DNA of 64,000 nt from Eumeta japonica (Eukaryota > Arthropoda > Insecta > Lepidoptera > Psychidae), in the NCBI GenBank assembly GCA_005406025.1, contig BGZK01000188.1:558001-622000 (forward strand), read 5' to 3'. The notes below the pieces were generated by a model. That model had not been told where the DNA came from. It did no database searches and was given only the letters and a program-made list of their open reading frames with translations. How positions within the stretch are numbered: position 1 is the stretch's first letter; every line of letters starts with the position of its first letter. Shown here piece after piece: positions 13,901 to 25,689 of this stretch. The translations under genes were made by a program, and so were the position numbers.

Positions 13901-16900
13901 CAGATTACACTTTCGTCAGTCGGATTGACTAATGTCATAACTTTCCCGCTATCACTATTCACAAATTCCCCATTTATAAACAACTGAGTTGGGAATTTAA
14001 TCTTCATTTTATTTACATCCATTTCGACTCCCTCATAGACTATTTCTTTGCTTGCAGAACCTCCCCTAGCTTTCAAAATTGCTATATTGTAGAACTCCGC
14101 GAATGTTGTATTCATATATATGTCTTCGTTCTGGAGTTCCAGGTCAGCCAAGTCTTTGATCTCCTCCACCAGTCTCACGACATCCATCGAACCAGCGCCA
14201 GAAAGGAAGAAGTCGGTCTCTTCCTCTATGTCTATCCTTAAAATAGCCTTCCATACGTCACGAGCGCGTTCGACAAATTGTTTCTCTTCTTCTGTCAATT
14301 CTAATGTGATTTTATTCTCATTTGCTTTGAAGAAGTTTTGGGCGTTTATCATTTTACCCATCACTTTTAGTCTTTGGATATTTAACTGCCAAAAAAAAAA
14401 TATACAAAAGGATGAATCATAGATTTTGTTGATTCAGAATACAATTAATTAATTTTTTTATTTACATCACAAAATTTATATTTCACAAAGTTAAAAAGAA
14501 GCATATATATTCATAAACTACTAATAAAAAAAAAACTTAAATATTACATGATATTTTTATTTATAAATGCAAAGAATTAATTGTCTTTTGTGATTGTTAA
14601 AATTTGGAACTACATAATATTTCATTGATAAATTTATAATATCATGTAAATATGTCTGTTTATTTCATTTTGCATCAATTTTTTACAAAAATTCCAATAT
14701 TCTGTAAAAATATACATACCTTCACACCGTCATTAGCCGTAATCAATAAACCATCTTCATGAACGATAGCCGGTTTAAGCAAACCAGGAATGACCAACTT
14801 GTCTCCTTGCGTCTCGTACTCTCCTTCCCATAAACCGGAACCAAAGAATTTGATCTCTACGGTAGCATCACTGTCTTCATCCACGCCCTCCCTTGTCTGT
14901 GGCTTTATAAATGTGGTCGCGCCGGGCGATGAGTCCAGGCCTCTAATGAAATTGTGTAAAGCTACACCACCTTTAGACCAGTCAATCTGGAATTAATATA
15001 ATTTACAATTTATGACTCAAAGTAAAGAATAGTGCAGCTTGAGTTAATTAATGATAAGTCAATATTAATACATTATAAAGAATTTAAAAATGCATAAATA
15101 TTATTATGTTTATGATTTATAAGTTATAGATCAAATAACCCTGTAATTGTGAATAATAAATGTAATGTTTAAACATTACATATTTGTACATTCATACGTA
15201 CAAACATTTAAATATAAATATTATAATTATAAACTTGAACAATTTACTCATTAAAGCTTTATATTTCTTACTTGATGCGTTTCAGGTTTAAAAAGTGCAG
15301 GGTCATAAGTAGCTCCTACTTCAGTCTGCTTTAGTTTAGGTGCTGTACCATTGGCTACCATATTTACCGATTCTGCGAGGGCTTTTATACCTGCAATGAT
15401 TTTTATGTAATACTTATTAAATCAGTTACTGTGATATATATAGAAATTACCATTTCTTTACCACATCATGTCTTTTGTAAATCTATATTTATTATTGTCA
15501 TTTAATTTCATTAGTAACTATTCAATAGTATTAACCATATTAATCCAATTCTGTGTATACATCATATATATTTACTTAATTTATTAAAAATATGACAAAT
15601 GTAAATTATTACAAAATAATAACTTTACCTTCTGGGTATAAATATTTATTGTATATTGTATCAACAGTATCATCAATTGTGACAGGGAAGGTTTTCTGCA
15701 GTAGAATTGGTCCTGTATCCAGTCCATCATCAGCCCAGAATATTGATAGACCACAAGTCGTATCCCCTTCTATTAAAGTCCTGAAATAATAATACATTAT
15801 TGTAACACATATCATTATATATTGTATTAATTAACTGATTATTAATTAAATAAATAAATGAACTTCATTATAATGCGAAAATGTGTCAACTTACATTTAC
15901 TGAGTGTTGCCTAGGTATTATAAAAAAAATTAAATACTAAGATCCTCTGGTGGACTAGTTTATTTTGCCAAAAAGTGCAGTAAAATGCACTACTAGTTTT
16001 AACAAAATCTTTGAACTTATAATTTATTCTTGTCATTATAACAGTCAGGATCAATATCATACATTTGTGATTTGTATTTAATAAAAAAAATATCAGATAC
16101 ACCATTAATACATAATTTAGTTTTATAAATTTGAAGAGCAATACCAGAATATAATCCCCATATGACCAAACAACATTGTACTGAAAAGAAATGATAAAAC
16201 AAATATTATTAAAACATACCAGTTTATAGAAGATGCTCCCCTGTGCCTCGGTAAAATGGAAGGATGATAGCAAATACTTTGATATTGTGGGTAGTTTATA
16301 ACCTCCATGGGGATAAACTGTGTGCAGAATGGCAGGACATTCAGATCTGCCTTGACCTAAATAAGAACAAATATCATCATTTATCATTATCCCATGGTCA
16401 ACTCAAAAGAGGTCGAACTACACTCTATTGCCCTGGTAATAATATTAAGGTAATAACTCAAATGTATTAATTCATTTTTATTAAAAATCTATATAAATTT
16501 GGTATAATTATATAGATAATTGTTTTATGGTTGAGTTGGAAATAAATTGAAATATAATTTGATAATTTATTGTCGAATTTATTTTTATTTAATTTATGAA
16601 TTTTATTTTTGATATTAATAATTATTTATGCTGCTGTCTTACATTACTAATGTGTCCTACTTAGATGATTTATGAAAACATTGCATATATTAACCGGTAG
16701 TGCATAATCAATGCAGCCATATGGCAGTAATGACTTTATTCAATAAACTTTTATTTAATTACATCACAATGTTAATAATAAATATTACAATTCAATTTAT
16801 TCAGATGAGCATATCCACCAACAGTGCATCATGTGTGTTGTAATTGTAGTTCTTTGGCAATTATAATATCAATTATTTGCTTACTTACGTAACTTAAATC

Positions 16901-19900
16901 AATATAAAGATAGTGAAAGTTCTAGGCATGAAAGATTATTTAGATATTGTAACATTCATTGTTTACTTCTCATAAAAAAACGAAAACAATGAAAATTAAA
17001 AGAATTATTTAAAAATTCATATTAATAGAAGTTATTAACAATACAAGAGTACTTGTTCTTAACAAACAGTTCCGCGTCAGTTGTGTCCTTGGTACATTGA
17101 GTTTTTTTTATAATTGTTGGGTGCTATGTGTACATAATCTTACTGTGTCACCTTAACAAGTCGGTATTGTGTAAACTATGAGATCACAGTTTATCAATAC
17201 TCTGACATTACATTTATCATGTTGATAATAATATATTGAAATATAAGATTTGGTACGTCAACATGCTTCTATTTCTGATAATTATCGAGATTTCTGTAAC
17301 TCATTAAATAATTGAAAATGTAGAATGGGAAGTAAAATTTTAATGGTGTTATTTAGAAAAGTCGAATTTGTTAAAAAATTCATATGAAAAATATTTAAAT
17401 AAGCCATTTATATTAAATATGTACTACTGAATAGTTTATAGGCATTTATGTTTAATGTACTAATCAAATCCTGCCATGCTTCACTTAAAATTGAGAACTG
17501 CTCAAACTACTTCCTAAACCTTTTAAACCTAAACTGAAACGCACACAAATTTTGATTTAAATATAATAAACATATGGCTTTGTAAACCCTTCTAGTAATA
17601 AGTGAAAATAGCCCATGAAGGAGATCAACCTAACTTATTAGAGGACACAAGCTCACTCCATTTTCATACTGTCCATTTCGAAAATCATATATATTTTAGG
17701 AATTCAATAAAAATTCTATAAAAAGTTTCTTTTCAAACTATCTATTCGGTGTTATCTATGATTTTTGTGTTATTTTTATTTCACTACCCAAAACTCATTA
17801 TGTAGTGTTTTAATGTGGGTATAATAATATTATTTAAAGTAATTTAATTCTAATTTTATGTAAAATAAAATGTTATTCAACCAGACCTCAGAAGTTGAAA
17901 ACTTGCCAAAAAATCATGACCCATCAATATGTTAACCGATTTGAATTCTAGTTGGATATTATCGCTTTTCTAATGGGCAATCTCATTTGAGCGTAAGACA
18001 CACAGACTATTTTGATTTTTATATACAGATATTTCCTAAATTTCTTCAATATTGAAACTTATGTGTTACCCCATCAAATATGTAGAACAAGACCCATAAC
18101 CTAAATGGAATGTTAGTTGAATCACACAAACTGACATTGACATTGATAATATATACTTGCAGATGTGGCATCATTAGATGTAACACCTGTTTAAACACTG
18201 TGACAAACATGTTGTTTAAAGATTAATTATTGCTGTATCAGCTATTCAATGTCCATTGTTAGGCATAAGTCTTTCCTTATATTGTATTAAATCATTGCGA
18301 ACATTAGAATACTAAATTATATAGACACATCATATTTCCAAATTATACAGCTAATATTTTACTCTTACTATAATAAACTAGACCATAAAACGGAAAGTGC
18401 AAATAAAATGTGAGGAGTGGGGTTACAAAAAACATTTCATACATTATTCATTGGATATCCTGATTGTTACTATGACCTCGTGTTGTGATGACACAAAAAC
18501 TGGAGGTCCTTATTGTTTTTATAATTATTTATTAGATATTACATATTATTTATATTATTATCAGTATCAGCCGTTTTTGCTTTTCACCATCAAAATAAAC
18601 CTCTGCACCAATTTATATGATTTACCCTACACGAGAATGTGCCATAATCACTACACTGGGCAGATTAATAGAAAGTAGCACATGTGTCATGAGATACACA
18701 ACTATTATATGGCTATCTGTCATATGTAGAGAGTATAATTTTTGCTATAACATAAGTAATTAGTACATACTGTATTAGTACAACACTAATAAATGCGCCT
18801 ACAGTGAACTCAACAAACGGAAATTAGAAAATTGACTAGTACTTTCTCATACCTTTTTGTATTTCTACTCAAGCAAACAGATGGGTTCCTCTAATTCTTT
18901 ACTTCAAGAACCACATTGACATTGCTGCTTAGTACAATGCCCAACATATTACATATATGTTGGGCATTGTACATGAATGAACACGAAAATAGATTATATA
19001 ATGGTAAAATATGGCATATAAATCAAATTATAAAATGAAAATATTATTGATCCAAAAGAAATATACGCTAAGCTCTTTTATCATTCTACTGCTGTTGTGT
19101 ACTATCCGGCTAACTTTTTTTTTAGGTTGAGAGGCTTAGAAAAAGAAAATCGTAAATTTGATCAAATTATAAGATTGTTCCATTTAGAAATCTGCACACC
19201 TTTCTAGGAAATAGATGTGAGTTTATATTATATTATTATTACCAATTCTGAGTAATTTCACTATGTAAGAGCATTTTTATATATAGATATTGTTTTTTAA
19301 AGTATCACAATTCCCAAATTTTCACCACTTTCTCAAAATAATAATAACTTATAACAGAGTACTTAGAATAGTGAAAAGCGATTATAGACTTGGGTGTAAC
19401 CAGAGGGGCCAGGGGAAGGCAGCTGCTCCCCTCTCGAAAATGTACGTTCTAAAATATATTACACTGCGTTTACATTTTGATTAGTGATTAGTGCTGACTT
19501 GCCCTCCCATAGACCAGAAGTTGGGTACATCCATGATTATAGACATGAGATAACAGTAAATGAAAGAAACCATTCTGATCCTAATCAAATATAGAGTATA
19601 GGTAACTTTCATATAACTTTCCTTTTACATTATTTTTAAAAGTAGTATATTATTACAAACGTTATCTCGATTACTTACAGATTTGTAGTCTTCCAGGACT
19701 TGAGGGAGAACTTGTCCTTTTACACGCCATGTCTTATATTTAAACACTGGTACATTATTTTGGACAGCAATTGTTGCTGTAAGCAAATATCACAATTTTG
19801 TATTATAGTAGATGCAAATTCCACATTTTACTGAAAAAATCACAGTTTAAATTCTGAATAAAAAAAAAGGAATCAAATTTACCCAAAGGATCCTCCCTAT

Positions 19901-20280
19901 TGCCTTTGTCTAAAACGGTAAACACTCCAACAACTTCATGCCCATCTTTTTGCAATAATTTAAATACTTCAGCTGCAAAAGTACTTTGTCCAATTAATGC
20001 TATCCGCAACTTTCGTTTTGATGCCTGCAATAAAAAAAATTAAAATGTTCAATTAAATTAATAAAATAAAAGTTATTCTATAGTTATAAAACTAAAAATA
20101 ACTCCCGACAAGGTCAATTACATTTTAATTTTATTTAAGGATAATTATTTATTTTTAGATTAGTTAGAAATTTTAATAGATAGACAAATTGAATTATTAG
20201 TATTTCTCTACTTTTGTAATTATTTTTTAATTACTAAATTATCCAATTTATACCTCGTCATTAATCGACACCGGCGGCAT
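7923..20280 (-). CDS. ALDH1L1: 10-formyltetrahydrofolate dehydrogenase (ALDH1L), complete, 15 exons
   Basis: The family converts 10-formyl-THF, NADP+ and water to THF, CO2 and NADPH in one-carbon metabolism. Exons from 5' to 3': 20280-20254, 20024-19883, 19776-19679, 16356-16220, 15780-15629, 15390-15272, 14986-14720, 14385-13781, 13533-13206, 12775-12613, 11870-11752, 11482-11285, 9978-9806, 9467-9268, 7978-7923. They sum to 2784 nt, 927 residues, against about 900 in vertebrates. Domain order is formyltransferase (about 14-220), formyltransferase C-terminal domain (220-330), acyl-carrier-like linker (340-425) and aldehyde dehydrogenase (440-927). By motif alignment the formyltransferase residues are His120 and Asp156, the phosphopantetheine Ser is Ser380, and the dehydrogenase pair is Glu698 and Cys732. 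All junctions are GT-AG and in phase. The short N-terminus lacks an obvious mitochondrial presequence, so the cytosolic type is more likely (inference). Introns hold a MITE and a perfect hairpin. Confidence 0.97.
9268..9467 (-). CDS. ALDH1L1: ALDH1L exon 14
   Basis: It encodes residues 843-910, with [35 protein letters not shown] and [10 protein letters not shown], the ALDH oligomerisation and cofactor region. The acceptor is TTTCAG|AAACAT and the donor is TTGG|GTAAGT (phase 1). Confidence 0.96.
9806..9978 (-). CDS. ALDH1L1: ALDH1L exon 13
   Basis: It encodes residues 786-843, with [18 protein letters not shown] and [14 protein letters not shown] (the ALDH EESFGP cofactor motif). The acceptor is TTTTAG|TATTGT and the donor is AGCAA|GTGAGT (phase 2). 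Confidence 0.95.
10442..10946. mobile_element. MITE family 1, copy 2, in ALDH1L intron 12
   Basis: 505 bp bounded by perfect inverted repeats CCCTGTTGAAAACATCC and its complement, extending to 21 bp inside and to AAT/ATT outside. It is non-coding and lies between ALDH1L exons 12 and 13. The target duplication is unclear. It is a non-autonomous DNA transposon of unassigned superfamily. Confidence 0.9.
11285..11482 (-). CDS. ALDH1L1: ALDH1L exon 12, catalytic Cys
   Basis: It encodes residues 720-785, with [20 protein letters not shown] carrying the nucleophile Cys732, then the conserved [14 protein letters not shown]. The acceptor is ATCCAG|GGTATG and the donor is GAG|GTATTG (phase 0). Confidence 0.96.
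11752..11870 (-). CDS. ALDH1L1: ALDH1L exon 11, catalytic Glu
   Basis: It encodes residues 680-719 with [16 protein letters not shown]. The Glu of LELGG (Glu698) is the general base of aldehyde dehydrogenases. The acceptor is ATTCAG|GACAAA and the donor is AAT|GTAAGT (phase 0). Confidence 0.96.
12613..12775 (-). CDS. ALDH1L1: ALDH1L exon 10, ALDH Rossmann fold
   Basis: It encodes residues 626-680, with [15 protein letters not shown] and [10 protein letters not shown] (the NADP-binding GxTxxG turn). The acceptor is AAACAG|GTTTGC and the donor is ATAG|GTAAAT (phase 1). Confidence 0.95.
13206..13533 (-). CDS. ALDH1L1: ALDH1L exon 9, ALDH cofactor-binding region
   Basis: It encodes residues 516-625 with the ALDH landmarks [29 protein letters not shown] and [11 protein letters not shown]. 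The donor GCG|GTTCGT is less canonical than the others. It is fixed by the match to exon 10, which begins GTTTGCCCACTC (VCPL). Confidence 0.95.
13781..14385 (-). CDS. ALDH1L1: ALDH1L exon 8, carrier-protein linker and ALDH start
   Basis: This is the largest exon, encoding residues 315-516. It carries the acyl-carrier-like domain with [18 protein letters not shown], where Ser380 should receive 4'-phosphopantetheine. It then enters the aldehyde dehydrogenase domain ([14 protein letters not shown] and [12 protein letters not shown]). The acceptor is GGCAG|TTAAAT and the donor is TTCAG|GTAAGT (phase 2). Confidence 0.96.
14720..14986 (-). CDS. ALDH1L1: ALDH1L exon 7, formyltransferase C-terminal domain
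   Basis: It encodes residues 226-314, starting [16 protein letters not shown] as in the family, followed by PGAT and the [10 protein letters not shown] and GLLITANDG strands. The acceptor is TTCCAG|ATTGAC and the donor is AAG|GTATGT (phase 0). Confidence 0.94.
15272..15390 (-). CDS. ALDH1L1: ALDH1L exon 6
   Basis: It encodes residues 186-225, running into the formyltransferase C-terminal domain ([17 protein letters not shown]). The acceptor is TTGCAG|GTATAA and the donor is CAA|GTAAGA (phase 0). Confidence 0.93.
15629..15780 (-). CDS. ALDH1L1: ALDH1L exon 5, catalytic Asp
   Basis: It encodes residues 135-186 with [15 protein letters not shown], whose last Asp (Asp156) matches rat Asp142. 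The acceptor is TTTCAG|GACT and the donor is GAAG|GTAAAG (phase 1). Confidence 0.96.
16220..16356 (-). CDS. ALDH1L1: ALDH1L exon 4, folate-binding and catalytic His
   Basis: It encodes residues 90-135. It carries the formyltransferase signature [16 protein letters not shown], where the first His (His120) matches rat His106. The acceptor is TTTAG|GTCAAG and the donor is AACTG|GTATGT (phase 2). Confidence 0.96.
18932..18972. repeat. Perfect 18-bp hairpin in ALDH1L intron 3
   Basis: GTACAATGCCCAACATAT and its exact complement are separated by the 5-nt loop TACAT. The stem is perfect over 18 bp. It lies in the 3.3-kb intron between exons 3 and 4. Confidence 0.95.
19679..19776 (-). CDS. ALDH1L1: ALDH1L exon 3, formyltransferase
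   Basis: It encodes residues 57-89 ([17 protein letters not shown] and DYKS). The acceptor is TTACAG|CAAC and the donor is TCT|GTAAGT (phase 0). A 3.3-kb intron follows, the longest in the gene. Confidence 0.94.
19883..20024 (-). CDS. ALDH1L1: ALDH1L exon 2, formyltransferase N-terminus
   Basis: It encodes residues 10-57, including the nucleotide-fold start [16 protein letters not shown] and the conserved [13 protein letters not shown] and EDPLG segments. The acceptor is TTGCAG|GCATC and the donor is TTGG|GTAAAT (phase 1). Confidence 0.95.
20254..20280 (-). CDS. ALDH1L1: ALDH1L exon 1 (start codon)
   Basis: It encodes only MPPVSINDE, ending in phase 0 at GAG|GTATAA. This ATG was chosen because it is the first one upstream of the formyltransferase fold that joins exon 2 in frame. 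Exon 2 has no ATG of its own before the conserved fold; the apparent ATG at its left edge spans the acceptor. The N-terminus is about 14 residues longer than in rat enzyme. Confidence 0.85.
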
Positions 20281-22249
20281 TTTAATAATTCAGTAAGCCT
20301 TCAACAATCACCGTTTAGCGTGCGAGACGAGAACCGAGTGATAAGAACGTGGAGTTTCAAACGTATTTATGCGAACATCGCGGTCCAACGCACTTATTCC
20401 TTGACCTCAACTATCGGAACGCGATAAACTAAAACGGCAGTAATTTATAAGAAAAATAAAATCCCGCCAAAACACCGTGACATATCAATTCCTATGACAG
20501 CTAACTTTTTTTTTAATCGAATCAATCCATTCTGATTGGCTTGTTATGTTCTACTTTGTAATGCAATTGGCTAAAATAAAACTAAATACTGTAATGATAA
20601 TTATTGAACCAATAAAAAGTCTGAATGTTTTTAAAAAATTTTAAAGTACTAGAAAGGACCACTACTATTTACTTTATTGATTTTTATTCTCTTGGCGGTA
20701 TTTTATAATAACATAAGTAACGATTATTTTAATACGGTGTTAGTTTTTGTACCAAACAAAACTTTGGTAATTCATGTAACATCACTTTTTAGATTTTTTT
20801 GTAACATTGGAAAAATCGGATTTAATAAAGCACTATAAAATAAAAATAATCGACTTTTGAACATTGTTCTTTAACTAAAACCGTTAATATTAATTACAAA
20901 CTGAATTGGCCGAAAAGTCAAAAATTAAACATATATATCTAGCTATTTATAATCTATGGACATATCAACAGCGAGGAATGTTACAGCATTACAATAATAG
21001 TGATAAAAGGGAAACCAGAACGATCCAGTAATTATTTGTGCAGATATCGACTTTTTGAGGTCAGCAGAACGTCATTGTAACCAGTTTTAATCAGTTTATT
21101 TACTTCATTACGTTGATCAACTGTTTGTACAAGTGTCTAGAGTTTGAAATCACTTTTGTCTACGTGTGTCTGAAAGCAATACGTTGCCTACATATTGTGC
21201 ATTACGAATAGTGAATTTAAAGTGTTACCTGTTGAAAATGATACTTATTGTTTGTCAATAATGTAATTAAAATGATATAACTATCGAAAATTTGCACTTG
21301 GGTATATAATTTTCTTATTTTGTCTTTAGTCAAATCATTAAAATTCAAATATGCATGTGTTTTTCCCGGATGTGAAAATCGGGAGTTGTAAACTCTGAAA
21401 CATTATTTTTATTATCTGCCAAGTAAGTTTATTTTCAATATAATAGGATGCTTATAATAAATATATAAGGACCAATAAATATAAGAAATATCAAGAAAAT
21501 CTACATAAACAAGTCCATGAACAGACTAGCTTCACGTGATTATTATATAAAACATGTTTATAAATTATGACGTTTACTCCATGGAATCATTCTCATGATA
21601 ATGATATATTTTTTATTCTTACGATTAAATTAATTTCGTTTGTACAAACGCCAGAGGTTGTCTATTTACTTCATAGGATACAAAAACAATAATCACGTGA
21701 TCATCATGATATGTTATATGATGTTCGATCTTTATTTACCCATGGCGAAAAAATAAAAAGATTTTTTTTGTTTTAGTGTTTTTATCAAAGAAGTAATGGA
21801 CAGAATTTTATTAATAAATATTCACAGTCTGGTCAATGAAGATCATCACTATAATTTTAATAAGGCGTTTTATTATATCTTTAGTTTATGAAAATTTGCT
21901 ATCCTACAAATTTTTATGTACTTATATATAAACTATTTTCATTTTAGAAATGGAAAACATATATTTTTTTAGTTCGTCGTCTCTTATTGGTCAATCATTT
22001 TATCCAACAGGGAGCAAGGATCTGAGTACTTTTTTCTAAAGCGATCGAGGCGAGTATTAGGAGTAAGCGTGAATGGATGTAAGATGCAATATGCATTTTA
22101 TAAAATAACATCCATAATATAACCCCTCTTTATAAGGAAACGGGAAGAGGTTCTATTTTATTAGTCATCGTCGATTCGTGAAATTTTGATTTCGGGAGGT
22201 TAGCAAAAATTTAACTTCTTGAAGAGGGGAGAATGTTGTCCAAATAGAT
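20281..22249. other. Region upstream of ALDH1L, no gene seen
   Basis: The first 150 bp before the ALDH1L ATG should hold its 5' UTR and promoter, but no TATA box was identified. A GCCAAGTAAGTTT splice-donor-like site on the plus strand near 21420 could end a non-coding exon. That is speculation. Confidence 0.4.
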
Positions 22250-22960
22250 AAAGATATTTTGCGTGCAGTAATCTTTTGAATCTGTTTACGGCAATCGACG
22301 TGATATTTTACTTTCAAATTTTAATGTCTGTGTAAGATATCGCTGTGACGAACGGTTTCCTAATTATATTTAGAAACCCTTTTTTTCTTTGATCTACAAA
22401 ACTACCGGAATGCATGAGATGAGGACCTCTGCATTTGCAACGTTTGACGCTATTTTCAAGTACGAAAAACTTGTCATAGTTCATAAACCGATCGGACGGA
22501 ACGTCTTCGAGTTATCTTAGACGAACTTCTTTCGTTCTATGAAAATGTTTGATGTGCAATGACTCTCAAACGCTTTAACCGGTTTTAAATCTGTTTACAA
22601 CAATCGACGGGAAATTTTACTTTCATAATTTAATGTTTGTGTAAGAGATCGATGCGACGAACGGTTTCCTAGTTATAATGGGGAATCCTTATTTTCTTAG
22701 AAGTGCAACAATTCCGGAACGTATAAACCAAGGATATCGGCATTTGCAAGGATATCGGCAGTTATTTTAGACGACCTTTTGCCATTGTATGAAAATGTTA
22801 GTACCACAATATGGGACGCTTCAGCCGATTTTCAATCTGTTTACAGCAATTGACGGGACATTTTGATTACTTTCATAATTTAATGTTTGCGTAAGGGATC
22901 GATGCTACGTTTACTAGTAACTTAATAAGAGTTTCCTAGTTATAGTATATCATATTATAT
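22250..22960. repeat. Three diverged units of about 250-310 bp
   Basis: The block AATCTGTTTACGGCAATCGA with GAACGGTTTCCTA recurs near 22277, 22588 and 22834, each time with CTTTCAAATTTTAATGTCTG-type and TAAGnnATCGATGCnACG blocks. Divergence is considerable, so the tandem array is old. It is non-coding. Confidence 0.7.
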
Positions 22961-23819
22961 TCAAGATAAAATATGATTATGCTTATGGATATCGACCGAT
23001 TTTTGCCCAAAAATAATTTCCTAAGTTTAAGGAACTCACTTTTAGGCTAGTATAAGATCAAACAAGAGCTATAAATGAATTTAAGTAATTTAACCTTATA
23101 TTTATTTACAAAGGTCACAAGACGTCACCTTATAAGCTCTTATAAATGTAAGTAATCGGAGTAATTATTCCTCAGTACAATCACTTTTCTTTTACGCTTT
23201 TATAGAAGTCTTCAGCCTACAGTGGTCAGTAAATATGATCGTGCAAACATTTACAAGATAAAGTTATAGTAGTAAACGTACTTAAGTAACAACAGCATTT
23301 ATTTATGCTGTTAAATGCGCGATAGGAAATACCAGTTTAATAAGTCTATTTAACCTTATAAAGTACGCGTCTCCAGATAATTTGGGCGGGGTTCAGCATA
23401 ACAAGATTTTAGAGGTCATAGGATGAGCGGGTCAGCGCGAACTGATAGTTAATACATATATTCTTGTTCAGTGGGATCCATGGTTCACGTTCCAACGGTC
23501 CTGAAATGTGGGAACATTTCGAGAAATTACGATAATGTTGCCATTGTCGATACGTATTTTGCGTATTATTTATATTTCTTTACCATTGTTTAACGTCGCG
23601 ATAGCATTGAGCACGAGAACATCCTTTCCTGGCATTGTCACTACTTTGCTGCACATAATTATATGCAATATTGCAGTAACATTGAATTTAATATGAAAAT
23701 AATGAAAATAGTTATACCATTATTGTTGTGGCTAGTTTTTTTCTTAATTCATTGCTAAATTTACATTGCCACAATCTTTTTATTTTATAAAAAATTAGCT
23801 AGATCTTAAGCTCTCTATG

Positions 23820-24050
23820 ACAGCCCAATGCGGGTTAAAGGTTGCTAACGATCATTGTCACCAATGAGGTGATAATGTCCATCACAGACTGCTTAGCGTG
23901 CTCTCCGAGACATTCAATGAGTGGTTTAGTTTGAGTGAAGTGAAAAAATCATAAGTTAATTCACACGTGCACCACGCAATTCTAATCTGGTATTTCTAGT
24001 ATAGAAGACAACGCCTTTAACGCCCGAAAAGCATTAAAGATTATGATGAA
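23820..24050 (-). repeat. SINE- or LINE-tail-like repeat related to 30950-31140
   Basis: It shares the GTCACC-n-ATG-n-GGTGA body motif and the GCTTAGC/GCTTAA stretch with the SINE at 30950-31140. The head is too diverged to show pol III boxes clearly. It contains GAGAGCACGCTAAGC on the minus strand, a sequence I associate with lepidopteran dispersed repeats. Confidence 0.45.
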
Positions 24051-24574
24051 ATGAAAGCTAAGGAAAGCAAATTAACTGACAATGCTCTGATCAAAGCAAA
24101 CATATTTTAGGAAAAAATATTTTGCATTTAAGTAAAGGAATATTCTAAAAATCCATGACCGGAACGTAGCTCGGCCATTAAAATTATTTTTATTCCATAC
24201 ATTGGATTCGGTTTCATTGGCCTTCGCTTTTCAGGAGCTGGCTTCGTTTTTCTGGATAACATTCAGATACGACACTGGTTCTCTCACTTCACTACTCCTG
24301 TTGTTGTCTTTCAAGGACACTCCACACGTACTGCGCAGGAGTCGTATTTCCATTGCATTGGCTCCATTTTTTGGTTACCTCTGCATCTACCGCTGAATTT
24401 CGGCATCTTTTCGCTTGCTAGAAATGCTATCATCACAATCTCGATGATTGGCTTTCTGCCACCGTACAATGATGCGCAACTTTCTACCACCCACGGTATA
24501 GCTTTAGGACAATCTACCATCCGCACCATTCCCAATCAACTACGGTAAGTGGTTCTTCAAGAAAAGATCTTATT

Positions 24575-24695
24575 TTTTCTAAAAGGCCAGCAATCCACTA
24601 ATGACTGCTTAGAGTTACGAATGTTCATGGGCGGCGGTGACCGCCTACTCTCTATTGTCCGCATACTCGTTTGCCACTTAAAATTTCAATAAAAT
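24575..24695 (+). repeat. Lepidopteran dispersed repeat tail, copy 1
   Basis: AAAAGGCCAGCAATCCACTA, then TTCATGGGCGGCGGTGACC and CTCGTTTGCC match a tail found in many moth and butterfly genomes (GTCCATGGGCGGCGGTATCA type). The second copy is at 54590-54715. Confidence 0.6.
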
Positions 24696-25689
24696 ATGTC
24701 CAATACTCAACTTTGTTCATTACACATATATGTAAAAATCTTAACTTTAATATGGATACTGAATAGCCTTTGCTAAGAGATCGTAATAAAAATAAAACAC
24801 GATGATAATAAAATAAGCCTTTCATATTTTATTTCATTTTTAAGAAGTTATAAAATATTTTTTTCTAGATATCGCTAACATAATTTCAACAAAGAATCGC
24901 ATTTATTTTAATATCTAGCCGACCGAGGCCAGAGGTCGTGCATATTGACGGCGACTGACGACATATCGTCGAAATTTACGTAAATAGCTGTAAAAAATTG
25001 TTATGCAATTAATCGCAAAAATTTAAAAATATTTTGCTACTGATAAGGCCACTTGAACATGTAGTTCTAATCGTGGTCGTTGTTTCTCGATTGCTTAAGT
25101 CTCAATGTATCGCCAAAAATAATACATTCGCTGAAATATTTCTTAGTACACCTAGGACTTGTAAATCTGAATGAAATTCATCGCTCGATCTGGTTAATTT
25201 TACCTAGTTTAATCCCCTAGTAATAAAACCCGCTTTTATTAATTAGTCGTTAGCAATCACCAGCATCAGGAGTGGAATAATTATAGGGTTATTTTTTATT
25301 ATATTTTCTTTTTTTTCCACCAATACATGCAACTAGTTAATTTCCGGTGTGCTTGAATTTTTTTTATTAAAACGATACACGTGAAGAATACATTAGGTTA
25401 TATATATATAATATGATATCTTTTATATAATATGATATCCCCCACTTCTGACGATGTTCAAATAACAAAACCTAATAACAAAACCAACCTAACCTGAGCT
25501 AACTTAACCAGCTATCTTTTTACTATTGCTAAAAAAACTTTAAAAACACTTATATTAAGTCGCCATATTTTCTTACAAATGAAATGGTGTGATTCCCTGT
25601 ACTACGTTTTACGCTGTGTACTATATCTATACTACTATATAAATATATAGCGTTAATAAATAAATGCATTTTTGCATACGAATACGAAT

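Noticed and set aside
18397..18678. 93-codon plus-strand frame
   Set aside because: It lies inside ALDH1L intron 3, is Tyr- and Ile-rich as expected from AT-rich DNA, and has no recognisable motif.
24202..24535. Overlapping open frames on both strands, less AT-rich than neighbours
   Set aside because: Neither translation matches a family I know, and frames on the minus strand are interrupted. It may be transposon debris but I could not support a call.
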